Below are positions 1 to 7,175 of a DNA stretch of 10,679 bases, one piece after another. Source of the DNA: Acidobacteriota bacterium (GTDB lineage Bacteria > Acidobacteriota > Blastocatellia > Pyrinomonadales > Pyrinomonadaceae). The notes below the pieces were generated by a model. It did not search any database. It was not told where the DNA came from and worked only from the letters and a program-made list of their open reading frames with translations. Both the position numbers and the translations under genes were made by a program. The stretch spans positions 1 through 10,679 of the forward strand of contig JADYZI010000039.1 in NCBI GenBank assembly GCA_020853255.1, written 5' to 3'. How positions within the stretch are numbered: position 1 is the first letter of the stretch; the number at the start of each line of letters is the position of its first letter.

Positions 1-1682
1 ATAACGAACCAAACAAGATCATCTTTTCGATGGTCAAGGTCAGCAAGTTTTACGACAAGAAGCCGGTCCTGAAGGACATTTATCTTTCGTTCTTTTACGG
101 CGCCAAGATCGGCGTTTTGGGATTGAATGGATCAGGTAAATCTACGCTGTTGAAAATAATCGCGGGGCAGGATACTGAGTTTAACGGTGAGGTCGTATTT
201 TCAAAGGGATATTCGGTCGGTTATTTGGAACAGGAACCGAAGCTGGACGAATCGAAGACCGTGCAGCAGGTCGTTGAGGAAGCGGTGCAATCGACGGTCG
301 ATCTGCTCAAGGAATACGAAGAGGTCAACGCCAAATTTGCCGAGCCGATGGACGACGATGAGATGAACGCGCTCATCGAGCGCCAGGGCAAGGTACAGGA
401 AGCTCTGGATCACGCCGACGCGTGGGATCTTGATTCGCGTCTCGAAATGGCAATGGACGCTCTCCGCTGTCCATCGGCGGACACGCCGGTCAACACGCTT
501 TCGGGCGGTGAAAAACGCCGCGTTGCGCTGTGCCGGTTGCTGCTCCAGAAGCCCGACATTCTCCTGCTCGATGAGCCGACAAACCATCTCGATGCCGAAA
601 CGGTCGGATGGCTTGAACAGCATCTGCAAAAATACGAAGGCACGATCATCGCCGTCACCCACGACCGTTATTTTCTCGACAATATTGCCGGCTGGATACT
701 CGAACTCGATTACGGCCGCGGCATACCGTACGAAGGGAATTATTCGTCGTGGCTTGAGCAGAAAAGCCTGCGGCTTGCACAGGAAGCGCGTGCCGAAGAT
801 AAGCTGCAAAAGACGCTCGAACGCGAACTTGAATGGATTCGCATGGCGCCGAAAGGACGCCACGCAAAATCGAAGGCGCGCATCGACGATTATGAAGAAT
901 TGGTAGCGTCGAAATCCGAAAAGCGGGCCGATCAGCTTGAGATCTATATTCCGCCCGGCGAACGTCTGGGCAATAATGTGATCGAGGCTCACGGCGTTTC
1001 AAAATCATTTGGCGATAAAGTTCTTTTTGAAGGCCTCGAATTCTCGCTTCCAAAGGGCGGCATTGTTGGCGTGATCGGCCCAAACGGAGCCGGCAAAACG
1101 ACTCTTTTTCGGCTGATCACCGGCCAGGAAACGGCTGACTCCGGCACGTTCAAGGTTGGCGAAAAGGTGAAGCTTGGCTATGTCAATCAGTCGCGCGACA
1201 GCCTTGACGGCGATAAAACGCTTTTCGACGAAATATCAGACGGCCTCGATTTCGTCACGCTTGGCAAAAAGCAAATGAACGCTCGCACGTATGTTTCGAA
1301 ATTCAATTTTTCCGGCGCCGATCAGCAAAAACGTGTCGGCCAGCTTTCGGGCGGCGAGCGCAATCGCGTACACCTCGCAAAAATGTTGAAATCGGGTGCG
1401 AATGTATTATTATTAGACGAGCCCACCAATGACCTTGATGTGAACACCATGCGTGCGCTCGAGGAAGCACTCGAAAATTTTGCCGGATGCGCTGTCGTCA
1501 TCAGCCACGACCGCTGGTTTCTCGACCGCATCGCCACCCACATTCTCGCGTTCGAAGGCGACAGCCATGTTGAATATTTTGACGGTAATTACACCGAATA
1601 TGAAGCCGACCGCAAACGCCGCCTCGGCCACGACGCCGACCAGCCGCACCGGATCAAATACCGAAGTTTGACCCGGGCTTGA
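1..1682 (+). CDS. ettA: Energy-dependent translational throttle protein EttA (ABC-F ATPase), 5' end outside window
   Basis: EttA is a cytoplasmic ABC-F protein that binds the ribosomal E site and gates the first steps of elongation according to the ATP/ADP ratio. It has no membrane domain. Two ATPase cassettes are visible, numbered from the ATG at 30: Walker A GLNGSGKST at residues 31-39, signature LSGGE at 157 and Walker B LLLDEPTNHLD ending at D188 with catalytic E182; then Walker A GPNGAGKTT at 350-358, signature LSGGE at 439 and Walker B with D463/E464. The charged linker between cassettes (about 245-315, containing ELEWIRMAPKGRHAKSKAR) matches the tRNA-interaction region typical of EttA. 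The C-terminus ending near HRIKYRSLTRA also matches family length. The frame stays open upstream of ATG 30 back to base 3 and encodes NEPNKIIFS before MVKVSKFY. EttA homologues carry similar residues before the first strand, so the real start probably lies just left of the window. The family is recognised with high confidence. Confidence 0.93.
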   Translation, partial: NEPNKIIFSMVKVSKFYDKKPVLKDIYLSFFYGAKIGVLGLNGSGKSTLLKIIAGQDTEFNGEVVFSKGYSVGYLEQEPKLDESKTVQQVVEEAVQSTVDLLKEYEEVNAKFAEPMDDDEMNALIERQGKVQEALDHADAWDLDSRLEMAMDALRCPSADTPVNTLSGGEKRRVALCRLLLQKPDILLLDEPTNHLDAETVGWLEQHLQKYEGTIIAVTHDRYFLDNIAGWILELDYGRGIPYEGNYSSWLEQKSLRLAQEARAEDKLQKTLERELEWIRMAPKGRHAKSKARIDDYEELVASKSEKRADQLEIYIPPGERLGNNVIEAHGVSKSFGDKVLFEGLEFSLPKGGIVGVIGPNGAGKTTLFRLITGQETADSGTFKVGEKVKLGYVNQSRDSLDGDKTLFDEISDGLDFVTLGKKQMNARTYVSKFNFSGADQQKRVGQLSGGERNRVHLAKMLKSGANVLLLDEPTNDLDVNTMRALEEALENFAGCAVVISHDRWFLDRIATHILAFEGDSHVEYFDGNYTEYEADRKRRLGHDADQPHRIKYRSLTRA

Positions 1683-1709
1683 ATTGCGATGTGTTCAGAA
1701 GACGTTAGG

Positions 1710-1747
1710 AATAGCTGATAGCTTTTAGCTCACAGCTTCCAGCTATT
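1710..1747. repeat. Five-unit AGCTNNN heptad repeat folding as an imperfect palindrome
   Basis: The tetramer AGCT starts at 1713, 1720, 1727, 1734 and 1741, exactly every 7 bases, with variable three-base fillers. Because AGCT is its own reverse complement, the array also folds. AATAGCTG at 1710-1717 pairs with CAGCTATT at 1740-1747, and the AGCT at 1720 pairs with that at 1734, leaving a loop of about 10 bases. An outer 7-base pair, TCAGAAG at 1695-1701 with CTTCTGA at 1755-1761, frames it. It sits between ettA and the lipoprotein gene. It could serve as the ettA transcription terminator, although only a short T run follows, or it may be a dispersed genomic repeat. Confidence 0.7.
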
Positions 1748-1786
1748 TTCCATTCTTCTGAGACGGTTCTGGTTAGAAACATTCAG

Positions 1787-2650
1787 ATGAAAAATCCGAT
1801 AAAAGATATAGCGGCCTTTCTCGCTATTGCAGTTCTTTTGTTTGCCGCTTCATGCGAGGGCACTCAAGCTGAGAGGTCATCGGCTGTTGTCGAACCGGGT
1901 CCCGTTCCGCAGAAAAATTTCAAAGAGCCTGTCCCACAGCCCTCGCCGTCGATGCCTGACCTTCAGGCCGAGCTTCTTAATGATCGCGACAAGAGTACCA
2001 GCTCGCCTCTCGGGCAGTTCGACTTTCGTAATTTTACATATCCTCTGCCGCGAGGCTGGCAGCATCCCGATGGCGATGAGATCACACTGGTAAATGGAAA
2101 ACTTGAACCTAGGTTCCGTGATGTCCAGGAAGAAATGAGTCCCGAAGAAAAGGCCGAGGCACGGTCTGAGCGGCGGATAGGAATGTCTTATGTCACCGCA
2201 AAATATATGGACACCGATGGCGACGGCCAGGATGAGGCGGTTGTTGTTCTAAAGGTCGAGACTGGCGGCAACGCCATCCCTCAACTGGCCTATGTGTACG
2301 GTTGGAACGACAACAAACCAGAACTGCGTTGGAATTTTCGCACTGGCGACCGGGCCGATGGGGGAATGAAAGATATAAGGATGGAGAACGGCGAGGTCGT
2401 CGTTGAGCTCTATGGCCAGGACCGATTTGTTCTCGGCCAGTCTGAAACAGGCAAGATAACCGGCGATGAAGAACAGCTTTGCTGCCCGATCTATTTCACC
2501 CGTTCGCGATATAAATGGAACGGCCGAGTTTTTTTGATGCAGGGAAAGCGGCTCACATACCAAATTAACAACCTTTCCGCACAGCCCCTGGAAAATTGGG
2601 GCGAGATAATGAATGATCCGGTCAAGTCAAAGAAGTTTTTGAAGATGTAA
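1787..2650 (+). CDS. Predicted lipoprotein of unknown function with a DxDxDG calcium-loop motif
   Basis: I do not recognise a named family. The 287-residue product starts with a short basic end and a hydrophobic stretch (residues 8-21), followed by Cys23 in the context FAASC, a plausible though not ideal lipobox. This suggests a lipid-anchored envelope protein. Residues 24-75 are rich in Pro, Ser and Gln and look like a flexible tether. The folded part begins near residue 78 (FDFRNFTYPLPRGW). At 142-150 it holds DTDGDGQDE, a DxDxDGxxD loop like those of EF-hand or FG-GAP/VCBS-type calcium sites, followed by a strand-rich segment (AVVVL, QLAYVYGW, EVVVELYG). Adjacent cysteines at 232-233 could form or share a disulfide. 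No clear Shine-Dalgarno precedes the ATG. It is flanked on both sides by 7-base-periodic spacers and converges with xerC. The coding call is firm because of length and the coherent signal sequence; function is unknown. Confidence 0.8.
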   Translation: MKNPIKDIAAFLAIAVLLFAASCEGTQAERSSAVVEPGPVPQKNFKEPVPQPSPSMPDLQAELLNDRDKSTSSPLGQFDFRNFTYPLPRGWQHPDGDEITLVNGKLEPRFRDVQEEMSPEEKAEARSERRIGMSYVTAKYMDTDGDGQDEAVVVLKVETGGNAIPQLAYVYGWNDNKPELRWNFRTGDRADGGMKDIRMENGEVVVELYGQDRFVLGQSETGKITGDEEQLCCPIYFTRSRYKWNGRVFLMQGKRLTYQINNLSAQPLENWGEIMNDPVKSKKFLKM

Positions 2651-2665
2651 GACGATAGGAGCGGC

Positions 2666-2700
2666 AATTCCAAATCCGCAACCTCAAATCCCAAAACTTT
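2666..2700. repeat. Second degenerate heptad spacer (AAnnCnn-like units)
   Basis: The spacer between the converging lipoprotein and xerC genes divides into five consecutive 7-base units starting at 2666, 2673, 2680, 2687 and 2694. Each begins with AA and is otherwise C/T-rich, with a loose consensus near AATCCCA. It differs in sequence from the AGCT array upstream of the lipoprotein gene but shares the same period. It runs up to the xerC stop codon. No stem followed by a T run is visible, so it does not look like a terminator. Confidence 0.5.
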
Positions 2701-3635
2701 CACGCCTTCGGATGTGCTTTGTCGTACACGGCGATCATTTTTTCCATTGAGACCTGCGTGTATATCTGCGTTGTCGATAGCAGGGCGTGGCCGAGGAGTT
2801 CCTGAATATCCCGCAGGTCGGCACCCGAATCCAGCAGATGCGTCGCGAATGTGTGGCGCAAACTATGCGGCGAAATATCGTGAATGTCCGCGCACTGCTT
2901 TATGTATTTGTCGATCATTCGGCCGACGCTGCGAGTCGTGAGGCGCGTGCCCCGATAATTGAGAAAGACTGCCTGATCGTTGCGTACACCGACGGGAGCG
3001 TTGTTAAGAAATGCGGGCCGGGTCTCTGATAAATAGTGCATTAAAGCCTGCAGGGCGTGTTCGTGGAACGGGACGATCCGCTGCTTTTTGCGTTTGCCCA
3101 TGACGCGGACAAGGCGTTCGCGAAAATCGATATCCTTTAGGTTGATATTGACCAGTTCGCCAACGCGAATGCCGGTGGCATACAGAAATTCAATGATCGC
3201 CCGATCGCGCCGGCCGAGGTCTGTGGTGGTATCCGGGGTTTCGATAAAGCGGACGGCGTCCTCGACCGAAAGATGATTCGGCAGTTTACGCTCGATCTTG
3301 GGCGTGGCCACCAGTTTTGCCGGGTTCACGTCCACTACGCCTTCACGGATGAGAAACTGGAACAAAGTCCGCAGACTCGCCAACTTTCGCGCGACCGAGG
3401 TTTTCTTATGATCATTATGCAGCGATGCCATCCATTCGCGAATGGTTAACCGGTCGATGTCTTTTATGTCAATGTCAGTCCGGTTTTCTATCGCACACAG
3501 ATGTTCGCGAAACTGAGCCAGATCGCTCGCATAATTCCGCAGGGTATGCGGGCTCATATTCCGCTCGTGCGTCAAATGTTCAAGGAATTGGCCAATGAGT
3601 TTGTTCAGCATACCGAAAGTAGACGCCACGGTCAT
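2700..3635 (-). CDS. xerC: Site-specific tyrosine recombinase XerC
   Basis: XerC acts with XerD at the chromosomal dif site to resolve chromosome dimers before division. The 311-residue product has an N-terminal SAM-like core-binding domain (about residues 10-105) and a C-terminal catalytic domain. The full catalytic set is visible: R157 (ATGIR), K181 (MGKRKK), H257 and R260 ([14 protein letters not shown]), H283 (LLGH) and nucleophile Y292 (TTQIYT). The ending VYDKAHPKA resembles the XerC/CodV tail and separates it from XerD, which more often ends in HHPRA or FHPRA. Its ATG overlaps the stop of the upstream VWFA gene in an ATGA, which implies translational coupling. One oddity is that the usual GKG at the catalytic lysine reads GKR. 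A phage integrase is unlikely because of its compact size and close match to the Xer pattern. Confidence 0.9.
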   Translation of the reverse strand: MTVASTFGMLNKLIGQFLEHLTHERNMSPHTLRNYASDLAQFREHLCAIENRTDIDIKDIDRLTIREWMASLHNDHKKTSVARKLASLRTLFQFLIREGVVDVNPAKLVATPKIERKLPNHLSVEDAVRFIETPDTTTDLGRRDRAIIEFLYATGIRVGELVNINLKDIDFRERLVRVMGKRKKQRIVPFHEHALQALMHYLSETRPAFLNNAPVGVRNDQAVFLNYRGTRLTTRSVGRMIDKYIKQCADIHDISPHSLRHTFATHLLDSGADLRDIQELLGHALLSTTQIYTQVSMEKMIAVYDKAHPKA

Positions 3636-4687
3636 TTCTTCGGTAAATAATATCCCTTCCGCGTGCGCACCTCCACATTGGGATTATTCTTGACCGCTAA
3701 AGCTATCTGCCGAAACTCGCCGCGTTTTTCACCCGCCGCGTCCGGGTAATAGCTCAGGATGTACTGCTGCGAAAGTTCGGCCGATATCTGGCGGAAGGCT
3801 TCGTCGAGCTCTTTTTCGTCGATAGGCGAGTAAACCCGACCGCCCGTTTGAGCGGCTATTTCCAACATCCGCCGTTCAGCGGCAAGTTGGCGAACATTTG
3901 CGTTTCCTGTTCGCGAACGGGTTCGAACATAATTCTCGAAATCGGTTGTCTTGACAACATAGACCTGACAGTTCGTAGTCTGCAGCGAGCGCAAGGCCTG
4001 GTCAAGTGTGGAATCGGAGTAAGTGTCGTCGCCGTCCGACACGATCACCACAACGCGGCGTCCCTGCACTTCACCGAGATATTCCGCCGCCTTGATAATG
4101 CCATCAAGCAGCGCGGTGGCCCCCTCTGGCGGCGGGAAGGCATCGACCGAACGGGTCAGCATGCCGACATCGTTGGTCAGCGGCTGTTCCAAACGGCTGA
4201 ATGTAGCGACGCTGAACAGGGCCGCGAGATCCTTGTTTGGGCGGATGATGCGGTCAAAAAAGCGGATTGCTGCCTTTTTCTCAAATTCGCGGGCAATAGA
4301 GACACTAGAGGAATTGTCAAAAAGCATTACCAGGCGAATGGGAGATTCTGAGCGGGAAAGTTCCGTTATTTGTACTGTTTTCCCGTCAACCTTGAGTTCA
4401 AAGTCCTCAAGCCGTAAGGTGGGGACGCTGCGTCCGTTTGCGTCGATCACGGTTGCCGGTACCGGGACAAGGGTCGAATCAACCTTAATTATGTCGCCGT
4501 CATTTGCTGGCTTAACTGGCGGTGTCGGTGTTGCGGCCGCTTCCGGGTGCTGGGTCGGATTGTATTTGATCGGAGTTCGCGGGGCCGGCTTAGGGCTTGC
4601 CGAAGGCTGCTCCGGCGGTTTGTTCCTGCCCGACTGCGCGAACACCGCGCCGGTCAGTATTAGAATGATGATGGGGACAAACTTCAT
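3632..4687 (-). CDS. Secreted VWFA-related-domain protein (Acidobacteria type)
   Basis: This 351-residue protein belongs to the VWFA-related group (TIGR03436 type) abundant in Acidobacteriota; no member's physiological role is firmly known to me. A signal peptide (residues 1-17, cleavage after VFA) predicts export. Residues 20-62 are a Pro/Ala/Thr-rich linker. The family lead-in is at about 66-110 ([20 protein letters not shown], then DFELKVDG). The von Willebrand A domain follows with a complete metal-ion-dependent adhesion site: D124-x-S126-x-S128 (FDNSSS), T191 (GATALLDG) and D218 (VSDGDD). A divalent-metal-dependent protein contact is therefore plausible. The C-terminus (QYILSYYP...[10 protein letters not shown]) is also typical of the family. 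It overlaps xerC by 4 bases and lies 159 bases downstream of the TauE-like gene. It is a distant paralogue of the VWFA gene at 7880-9016. Confidence 0.88.
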   Translation of the reverse strand: MKFVPIIILILTGAVFAQSGRNKPPEQPSASPKPAPRTPIKYNPTQHPEAAATPTPPVKPANDGDIIKVDSTLVPVPATVIDANGRSVPTLRLEDFELKVDGKTVQITELSRSESPIRLVMLFDNSSSVSIAREFEKKAAIRFFDRIIRPNKDLAALFSVATFSRLEQPLTNDVGMLTRSVDAFPPPEGATALLDGIIKAAEYLGEVQGRRVVVIVSDGDDTYSDSTLDQALRSLQTTNCQVYVVKTTDFENYVRTRSRTGNANVRQLAAERRMLEIAAQTGGRVYSPIDEKELDEAFRQISAELSQQYILSYYPDAAGEKRGEFRQIALAVKNNPNVEVRTRKGYYLPKK

Positions 4688-4735
4688 CGATTAGATATTT
4701 GCCGGCGGTATTTCGGTTCCGCTCTCGTATAATAA

Positions 4736-4761
4736 ACGAAATCCGGTCAAAACGGTTTCGT
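4736..4761 (-). terminator. Possible hairpin terminator after the TauE-like gene
   Basis: On the minus strand ACGAAACCG pairs with CGG-A-TTTCGT across a 7-base loop, giving a 9-pair stem with one bulged base. The AT-rich sequence TTATTATA follows. It lies about 86 bases beyond the tauE stop and about 50 bases before the VWFA start, so it could end the trmFO-tauE transcript. Its trailing AT-rich bases could instead belong to a promoter for the VWFA-xerC pair. The bulge and the short T run keep confidence low. Confidence 0.3.
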
Positions 4762-4846
4762 CGGAATTTTCGGACCGGCCAATTCTTTGACGGCGGAAAC
4801 AGGAAATTATTTGCCTGGCCGAACTGCGGCATTCTTTGTGGGCCGG

Positions 4847-5593
4847 CTAGACGAAGATCAATTTGACCGCGGCGAATAGCAACACAAGCGCGAGCACGCG
4901 ACGTAGCATGAGCGAATTGAACTTTGTAGCACCGAGAAGAGAGCCTGCCATTCCACCAATAACGGCGGCAATTATCCAGAACCAAACGGACGACGGCAGG
5001 GTTTCAAGCAGAAAGGGATTCGCATAAAATCGTCCGGTGAGGCCGGCAACAGAATTCACAAAAATAAAGAGGGCCGAAATACCGGCGGCCGTCTTTGTCT
5101 CGGTCCAGTGCATCAGCAACAGCACCGGTGTCAGAAATATCCCGCCTCCCACACCTACCAAACCTGAGAGAAGGCCGATGCCCGCTCCGACGATCAGTGC
5201 ATACAAGAACCTTGGCCTGCTTGCCTCGTCGTTGTCTGAAGCAAACTTCCATGCGAGCCTGAATGCGGCAAACAACAGTACCAATCCGAGGACGATCTTA
5301 TACAAGTTTGTCGGCATGTGGATGAGCCCGCCGATGAAGGCAAACGGGATCGACGTGGCGGCAAATGGCCAGAACAACCGCCACGAAAAATAGCCCGCAC
5401 GCCAAAACTGCACTGTTGCGATCGAGGCGACGAAAAGATTCAGCACCAATGCCGTAGGCCGTGTGATTTCCGGCGCAACGGCAAAGAACGCCATCACCGC
5501 CAAATATCCTGACGCTCCGCCGTGGCCGACTGACGAGTAGAGAACGGCAACGACAAAGATCGCGAGGATGATGAGTAGGGCGGTTGGCTCCAT
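4847..5593 (-). CDS. TauE/SafE-family (sulfite exporter-like) membrane permease
   Basis: This 248-residue integral membrane protein is built almost wholly of hydrophobic segments, about eight transmembrane helices in two halves. The duplicated family motif is visible: SSVGHGGASGYL at residues 20-31 in the first half and GLVGVGGGIFLTP at 144-156 in the second. A polar loop near 116-127 (WKFASDNDEASR) separates the halves. The family (PF01925, formerly DUF81) moves small organic or inorganic anions, with sulfite, sulfoacetate and related compounds proposed for individual members. The substrate here cannot be told from sequence, and no sulfur-metabolism gene is nearby. It follows trmFO by 29 bases on the same strand and is probably cotranscribed with it. 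No good Shine-Dalgarno is seen before its ATG. Confidence 0.88.
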   Translation of the reverse strand: MEPTALLIILAIFVVAVLYSSVGHGGASGYLAVMAFFAVAPEITRPTALVLNLFVASIATVQFWRAGYFSWRLFWPFAATSIPFAFIGGLIHMPTNLYKIVLGLVLLFAAFRLAWKFASDNDEASRPRFLYALIVGAGIGLLSGLVGVGGGIFLTPVLLLMHWTETKTAAGISALFIFVNSVAGLTGRFYANPFLLETLPSSVWFWIIAAVIGGMAGSLLGATKFNSLMLRRVLALVLLFAAVKLIFV

Positions 5594-5622
5594 GACTGTG
5601 ATCGTCAGATTTCAAATAGGGG

Positions 5623-7017
5623 CTATCCTTGTGCTTCGGCCCGCGGAAAAGTGCCCGCAAGAAACCCGTCCCAATCCTTCAATGCCCGTTCTACCTGTAC
5701 CATGTGCCGTTCGCGTTTGTTCCGATGTTTCTTTCGTAATTCGACAGGCAGCGGCTCAAGCAGGCCGAACGTTATATTGACGGGCTGGAAATTCTTTGTC
5801 TCGACATTTGAAACATAGCGGCACAGGGCGCCGATGGCCGATATCGGTGGAGCCGTCAGCATCGGCTGGCCACGCAGGACGCGAACCGCGTTTAGCCCGG
5901 CAAGCCAGCCGGTCGCGACCGATTCGACATAGCCTTCGACGCCGGTGATCTGTCCGGCAAAGAACAAACGGGGATTCGACCGTGTCGCCAGCGTTTCGTT
6001 CAAGATCTTCGGCGAATTAATGAAGGTGTTGCGATGGATCTGGCCGAACTGGAGAAAGTCCGCGTTTTGCAAGCCCGGTATTAGCCGCAGAACGCGTTCC
6101 TGTTCACCATATCGGAGATGATTCTGAAACCCGACAAATCCATATGCATCGGCCATCAAGTTTTCCTGTCGAAGCTGGACGCAGGCGTACGGCTCGGCAC
6201 CAGTTCGCGGGTCTACCAGGCCTTTGGGCTTCATCGGGCCGAACCTGAGCGTGTCAACGCCGCGGCGGGCGATCTCCTCGATCGGCAGGCAGCTTTCGAA
6301 CCATCGTGTTTCTTCGAACCGCTTGAGCGGTACCGACTTCGCTTCGATCAACGCATCATAAAATGTCTGATACTCCTCGCGCGACATTGGACAGTTGATG
6401 TAATCATCGCCGCCCTTGCCGTAACGCGCGGCCTTAAAGGCGACGGACATATCGATAGAATCGGCCGCCACGATGGGCGCGATGGCATCGTAAAAATAAA
6501 GCTGATCATCTCCCGTCAAGCGCATTATGTCCGAAGTCAAAGCATCACTGGTCAATGGCCCGGTCGCGATAATTGTCGGGCTTTCGATCGACTGATCGAC
6601 CGAAAACAAACTGGGATCCGCATTCCGCCGTCCACATTCCGCGATCGACTTTACCTCCTCGCGGACGATCTCAATATTCGGATGCCGCTCTATCCTTTCA
6701 GTGATAAGCTCGGCAAACTTCGCCCGATCGACCGACAAGGCCGCTCCGGCCGGGACACGCGTGGCCGCCGCAGCCTCGAGCACCAAAGAACCTCCGCGTC
6801 GAAGTTCTTCCTTTAAGAGATAAGGCGCCGAACCCGGTTCGTCTGATTTCAGCGAGTTCGAACAAACGATCTCCGCCAGCTTATCTGTCCTGTGAGCCGG
6901 CGTCTGCAAAACGGGCCGCATCTCATACAGCCGAACCCTCGCCCCGGCCTCAGCCGCCTGCCACGCGGCTTCCACACCGGCTAAGCCGCCGCCAACAACG
7001 GTTATAATGTCTTCCAT
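5623..7017 (-). CDS. trmFO: TrmFO: folate- and FAD-dependent tRNA (uracil-54-C5) methyltransferase
   Basis: TrmFO (formerly Gid) makes ribothymidine at position 54 of the tRNA T-loop, taking the methylene group from 5,10-methylene-tetrahydrofolate and electrons from reduced FAD. The 464-residue length is normal for the family. The N-terminus carries the dinucleotide-binding glycine motif VVGGGLAGVEAAW (residues 7-19), then the family motif EIVCSNSLKSDE with Cys52. The second conserved cysteine is Cys243 in ESCLPIEEIARRG. These correspond in context to the two functionally important cysteines of the Bacillus enzyme. A second FAD-contact block FFAGQITGVEGYVES is near 352-366. No Shine-Dalgarno is visible; a consensus -10 box sits only about 10 bases before the ATG, suggesting a nearly leaderless mRNA. 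It heads the minus-strand block tauE-VWFA-xerC. Confidence 0.96.
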   Translation of the reverse strand: MEDIITVVGGGLAGVEAAWQAAEAGARVRLYEMRPVLQTPAHRTDKLAEIVCSNSLKSDEPGSAPYLLKEELRRGGSLVLEAAAATRVPAGAALSVDRAKFAELITERIERHPNIEIVREEVKSIAECGRRNADPSLFSVDQSIESPTIIATGPLTSDALTSDIMRLTGDDQLYFYDAIAPIVAADSIDMSVAFKAARYGKGGDDYINCPMSREEYQTFYDALIEAKSVPLKRFEETRWFESCLPIEEIARRGVDTLRFGPMKPKGLVDPRTGAEPYACVQLRQENLMADAYGFVGFQNHLRYGEQERVLRLIPGLQNADFLQFGQIHRNTFINSPKILNETLATRSNPRLFFAGQITGVEGYVESVATGWLAGLNAVRVLRGQPMLTAPPISAIGALCRYVSNVETKNFQPVNITFGLLEPLPVELRKKHRNKRERHMVQVERALKDWDGFLAGTFPRAEAQG

Positions 7018-7026
7018 TGGGGTTCA

Positions 7027-7055
7027 ATTATACTTAAACGGCTCGATCGACTGAA
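7027..7055 (-). promoter_or_regulatory. Putative trmFO promoter with a consensus -10 box
   Basis: Read on the minus strand, a perfect TATAAT occupies 7032-7027. Seventeen bases upstream lies TTCAGT (7055-7050), a weak -35 match. Transcription would start near 7020, only about three bases before the trmFO ATG at 7017. This fits the absence of a Shine-Dalgarno sequence there. Confidence 0.5.
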
Positions 7056-7121
7056 GGCGTGATCTTGATGAATGCTGCGTCCGTTGGGTTCGTTGACCTG
7101 CAGAAAACTTCAGAGACCAAA

Positions 7122-7150
7122 ACAGCCGAGACATCATGCATCTCGGCTGT
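7122..7150 (-). terminator. Intrinsic terminator of the small exported-protein gene
   Basis: A perfect 10-base stem, ACAGCCGAGA at 7122-7131 and TCTCGGCTGT at 7141-7150, encloses a 9-base loop. Read on the minus strand, the stem is followed directly by TTTTGGTCT, a short U-rich tail. It begins 25 bases after the stop codon of the minus-strand gene at 7176-7637. It would also insulate that transcript from trmFO downstream. The opposite strand has no T run after the stem. Confidence 0.8.
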
Positions 7151-7175
7151 CCTATACGTCGTAAAGAGGAGCCTA

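Noticed and set aside
201..992. Long minus-strand frame opposite ettA (263 codons)
   Set aside because: Antisense shadow of conserved ABC-F sequence; no start signals and no domain seen.
4023..4694. Serine-rich + strand frame opposite the VWFA gene (223 codons)
   Set aside because: Composition reflects the complement of the VWFA codons; the VWFA frame has a signal peptide and a full MIDAS site.
6118..6816. Long + strand frame opposite trmFO (232 codons)
   Set aside because: Antisense shadow of a fully conserved enzyme gene.
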